A stretch of DNA of 64,000 nt, taken from Sorangium cellulosum So0157-2 (GTDB lineage Bacteria > Myxococcota_A > Polyangia > Polyangiales > Polyangiaceae). The notes under the pieces were generated by a model. The model did no database searches. It was not told the DNA's origin and was given only the letters and a program-made list of their open reading frames with translations. Positions 63,003 through 64,000 of this stretch are shown piece after piece. Positions within the stretch are counted from its first letter, which is position 1. Each line of letters begins with the position of its first letter. A program made the translations under genes and the position numbers. The DNA is taken from assembly GCF_000418325.1 (NCBI RefSeq), contig NC_021658.1, forward strand, positions 9,314,001 to 9,378,000, written 5' to 3'.

Positions 63003-64000
63003 ATGCCCCTGCGCATCCCCCTCGGCATCAGCGATTTCCGCGAGCTCCGGGAGAAGGGGCTGGAGTACGTCGACAAATCGGGCCTGCTCATCGAGATGAT
63101 CGACCGGGAGGGCACGAAGGTCCTGCTCCTGCCCCGCCCCCGCCGCTTCGGCAAGACGCTGAACCTGTCGATGCTCCGGTGCTTCTTCGAGAAGCGGCCC
63201 GAGGATCTCTCTCACCTGTTCCAGGATCTGGCCGTTTGGAAGGCCGGAGACGCCTATCGCAGGCACTTCCAGCGCTACCCGGTGATCTTTCTGACGTTCC
63301 GCGACGTCAAGGCGAGCACGTTCGAGGGCTGCTGGGCCGATCTGACGAGGAAGGTGCAGGCGCTCTACGACGAGCATCGGGCGGTGCTCGACGGCGGCGC
63401 CCTGAGCGCGCTCGAGCGCAGGAATTACGAGGCCATCCTCGACGGCACGGCCGAGGCCGCGCTGTACCGCCAGGCGCTCGGGGACCTGTCGAGGTACCTG
63501 CACCGCGCGACGGGCGAGCGGGCGATGATCCTGATCGATGAGTACGACGAGCCCATCCATGCGGGGTTCGTCCACGGATATGCCCGGGAGATCCTCGAGT
63601 TCTTCCGCGCGATCCTGACCGTCGGCCTCAAGGACAACCCGCACCTCGAGCGCGGGGTGGTCACGGGCATCCTGCGCATCGCGCGCGAGAGCATCTTTTC
63701 CGGCCTGAACAACCTGGCGGTGTACACGCTGCTGCAGAAGACCTTCTCCACCTGCTTCGGCTTCACCGAGCCGGAGGTCGAGGCGCTCCTGGCCAGGGCT
63801 GGCCAGCACGACGCGATGGGCCTCGTCCGGGCCTGGTACAACGGCTACGACTTCGGCGGCACGGTCATCTACAACCCCTGGTCGGTGCTCTCGTACCTCG
63901 CCGACGCGGAGCCGGAGCTCAAGCCATACTGGCTCAACACCAGCTCCAACGATCTCATCAGGGCCACGCTGAAGAAGCATGCCGCGCGCCTCGGGCCCAT
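63003..64000 (+). CDS. AAA-ATPase-like protein (PF09820 type), 3' end beyond the window
   Basis: The frame starts at ATG 63003 (MPLRIPLGISDFRELREKGL) and is open to the window edge, giving 332 residues so far. The nucleotide-binding motif RPRRFGKTLNLSML and Walker B-like MILIDEYDEPI are typical of the AAA-ATPase_like/DUF1703 family, as are VDKSGLL near the start, AWYNGYDFGG and IYNPWSVLSYL. Family members often end in a PD-(D/E)xK nuclease-like domain, which would lie outside this window. They occur as dispersed multicopy genes of unknown function. Confidence 0.88.
   Translation, partial: MPLRIPLGISDFRELREKGLEYVDKSGLLIEMIDREGTKVLLLPRPRRFGKTLNLSMLRCFFEKRPEDLSHLFQDLAVWKAGDAYRRHFQRYPVIFLTFRDVKASTFEGCWADLTRKVQALYDEHRAVLDGGALSALERRNYEAILDGTAEAALYRQALGDLSRYLHRATGERAMILIDEYDEPIHAGFVHGYAREILEFFRAILTVGLKDNPHLERGVVTGILRIARESIFSGLNNLAVYTLLQKTFSTCFGFTEPEVEALLARAGQHDAMGLVRAWYNGYDFGGTVIYNPWSVLSYLADAEPELKPYWLNTSSNDLIRATLKKHAARLGP

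Overview
The window is very GC-rich DNA with the gene habits of a large-genome myxobacterium, most like Sorangium/Polyangiales. Signs are many secreted lipoproteins with Gly/Ser/Ala or Gly/Thr linkers, multidomain Ser/Thr kinases with AAA and TPR modules, a hybrid Ser/Thr-His kinase, a thrombospondin type 3 protein ending in a MYXO-CTERM-like tail, and PEGA-type membrane proteins. This is inferred from gene content, not from a marker gene. No rRNA, tRNA or CRISPR was recognised.

Layout. 0-6 kb: end of an unknown gene, a SCO copper chaperone, a cytochrome c/ABC substrate-binding fusion, ilvD and an FGE-domain lipoprotein. 6-14 kb: bluB, a D-amino-acid-oxidase-like flavoprotein, a desaturase/carotenoid-hydroxylase-like membrane protein with a repetitive N-terminus, a SnoaL-GST fusion, a hydrolase and a headless STAND/TPR protein. 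14-23.4 kb: the TSP3 surface protein, a lipoprotein plus kinase-AAA-TPR operon, and a second kinase. 23.4-31.4 kb: an accessory, partly decayed stretch with an AhpD-like protein and MarR regulator sharing an operator-like motif, a 43-bp repeat array, two dead fragments of the EamA transporter that is intact at 31.4 kb, an overlapping pair with effector/immunity-like layout, several lipoproteins, and an AT-richer, frameshifted Cys-rich lipoprotein coupled to a DUF1835-like gene. 31.4-41.9 kb: EamA and AraC, a bacterial PARG-type macrodomain, a beta-lactamase-fold hydrolase, glgC, asd, a DUF4406-like protein and a Kelch protein. 42.2-43.6 kb: a clear ThsA (SIR2-SLOG, Thoeris) homologue without a visible TIR partner. 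43.8-49.9 kb: an unknown protein, a PAP2 gene joined to an oxidoreductase remnant, an actinobacterial-looking regulator/P450 cassette, and a divergent LysR/DoxX pair. 50-64 kb: a repeat-linker lipoprotein, the hybrid kinase with its receiver partner, a Crp/Fnr regulator followed by an FNR-like palindrome and a DJ-1/PfpI lipoprotein, a GH16-like lipoprotein, a sugar-permease remnant, a GIY-YIG protein and a truncated AAA-ATPase-like gene.

The genes fall into small independent units rather than one pathway. Core metabolism (ilvD, asd, glgC, bluB) is interspersed with signalling genes and secreted proteins. The strongest lead for defence biology is the lone ThsA: the NADase residues and the residues known to bind the cyclic ADP-ribose signal are all present, so an activating TIR protein should exist elsewhere or the signal comes from another source. 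Four regulator genes lie next to symmetric DNA motifs that make concrete, testable operator predictions.
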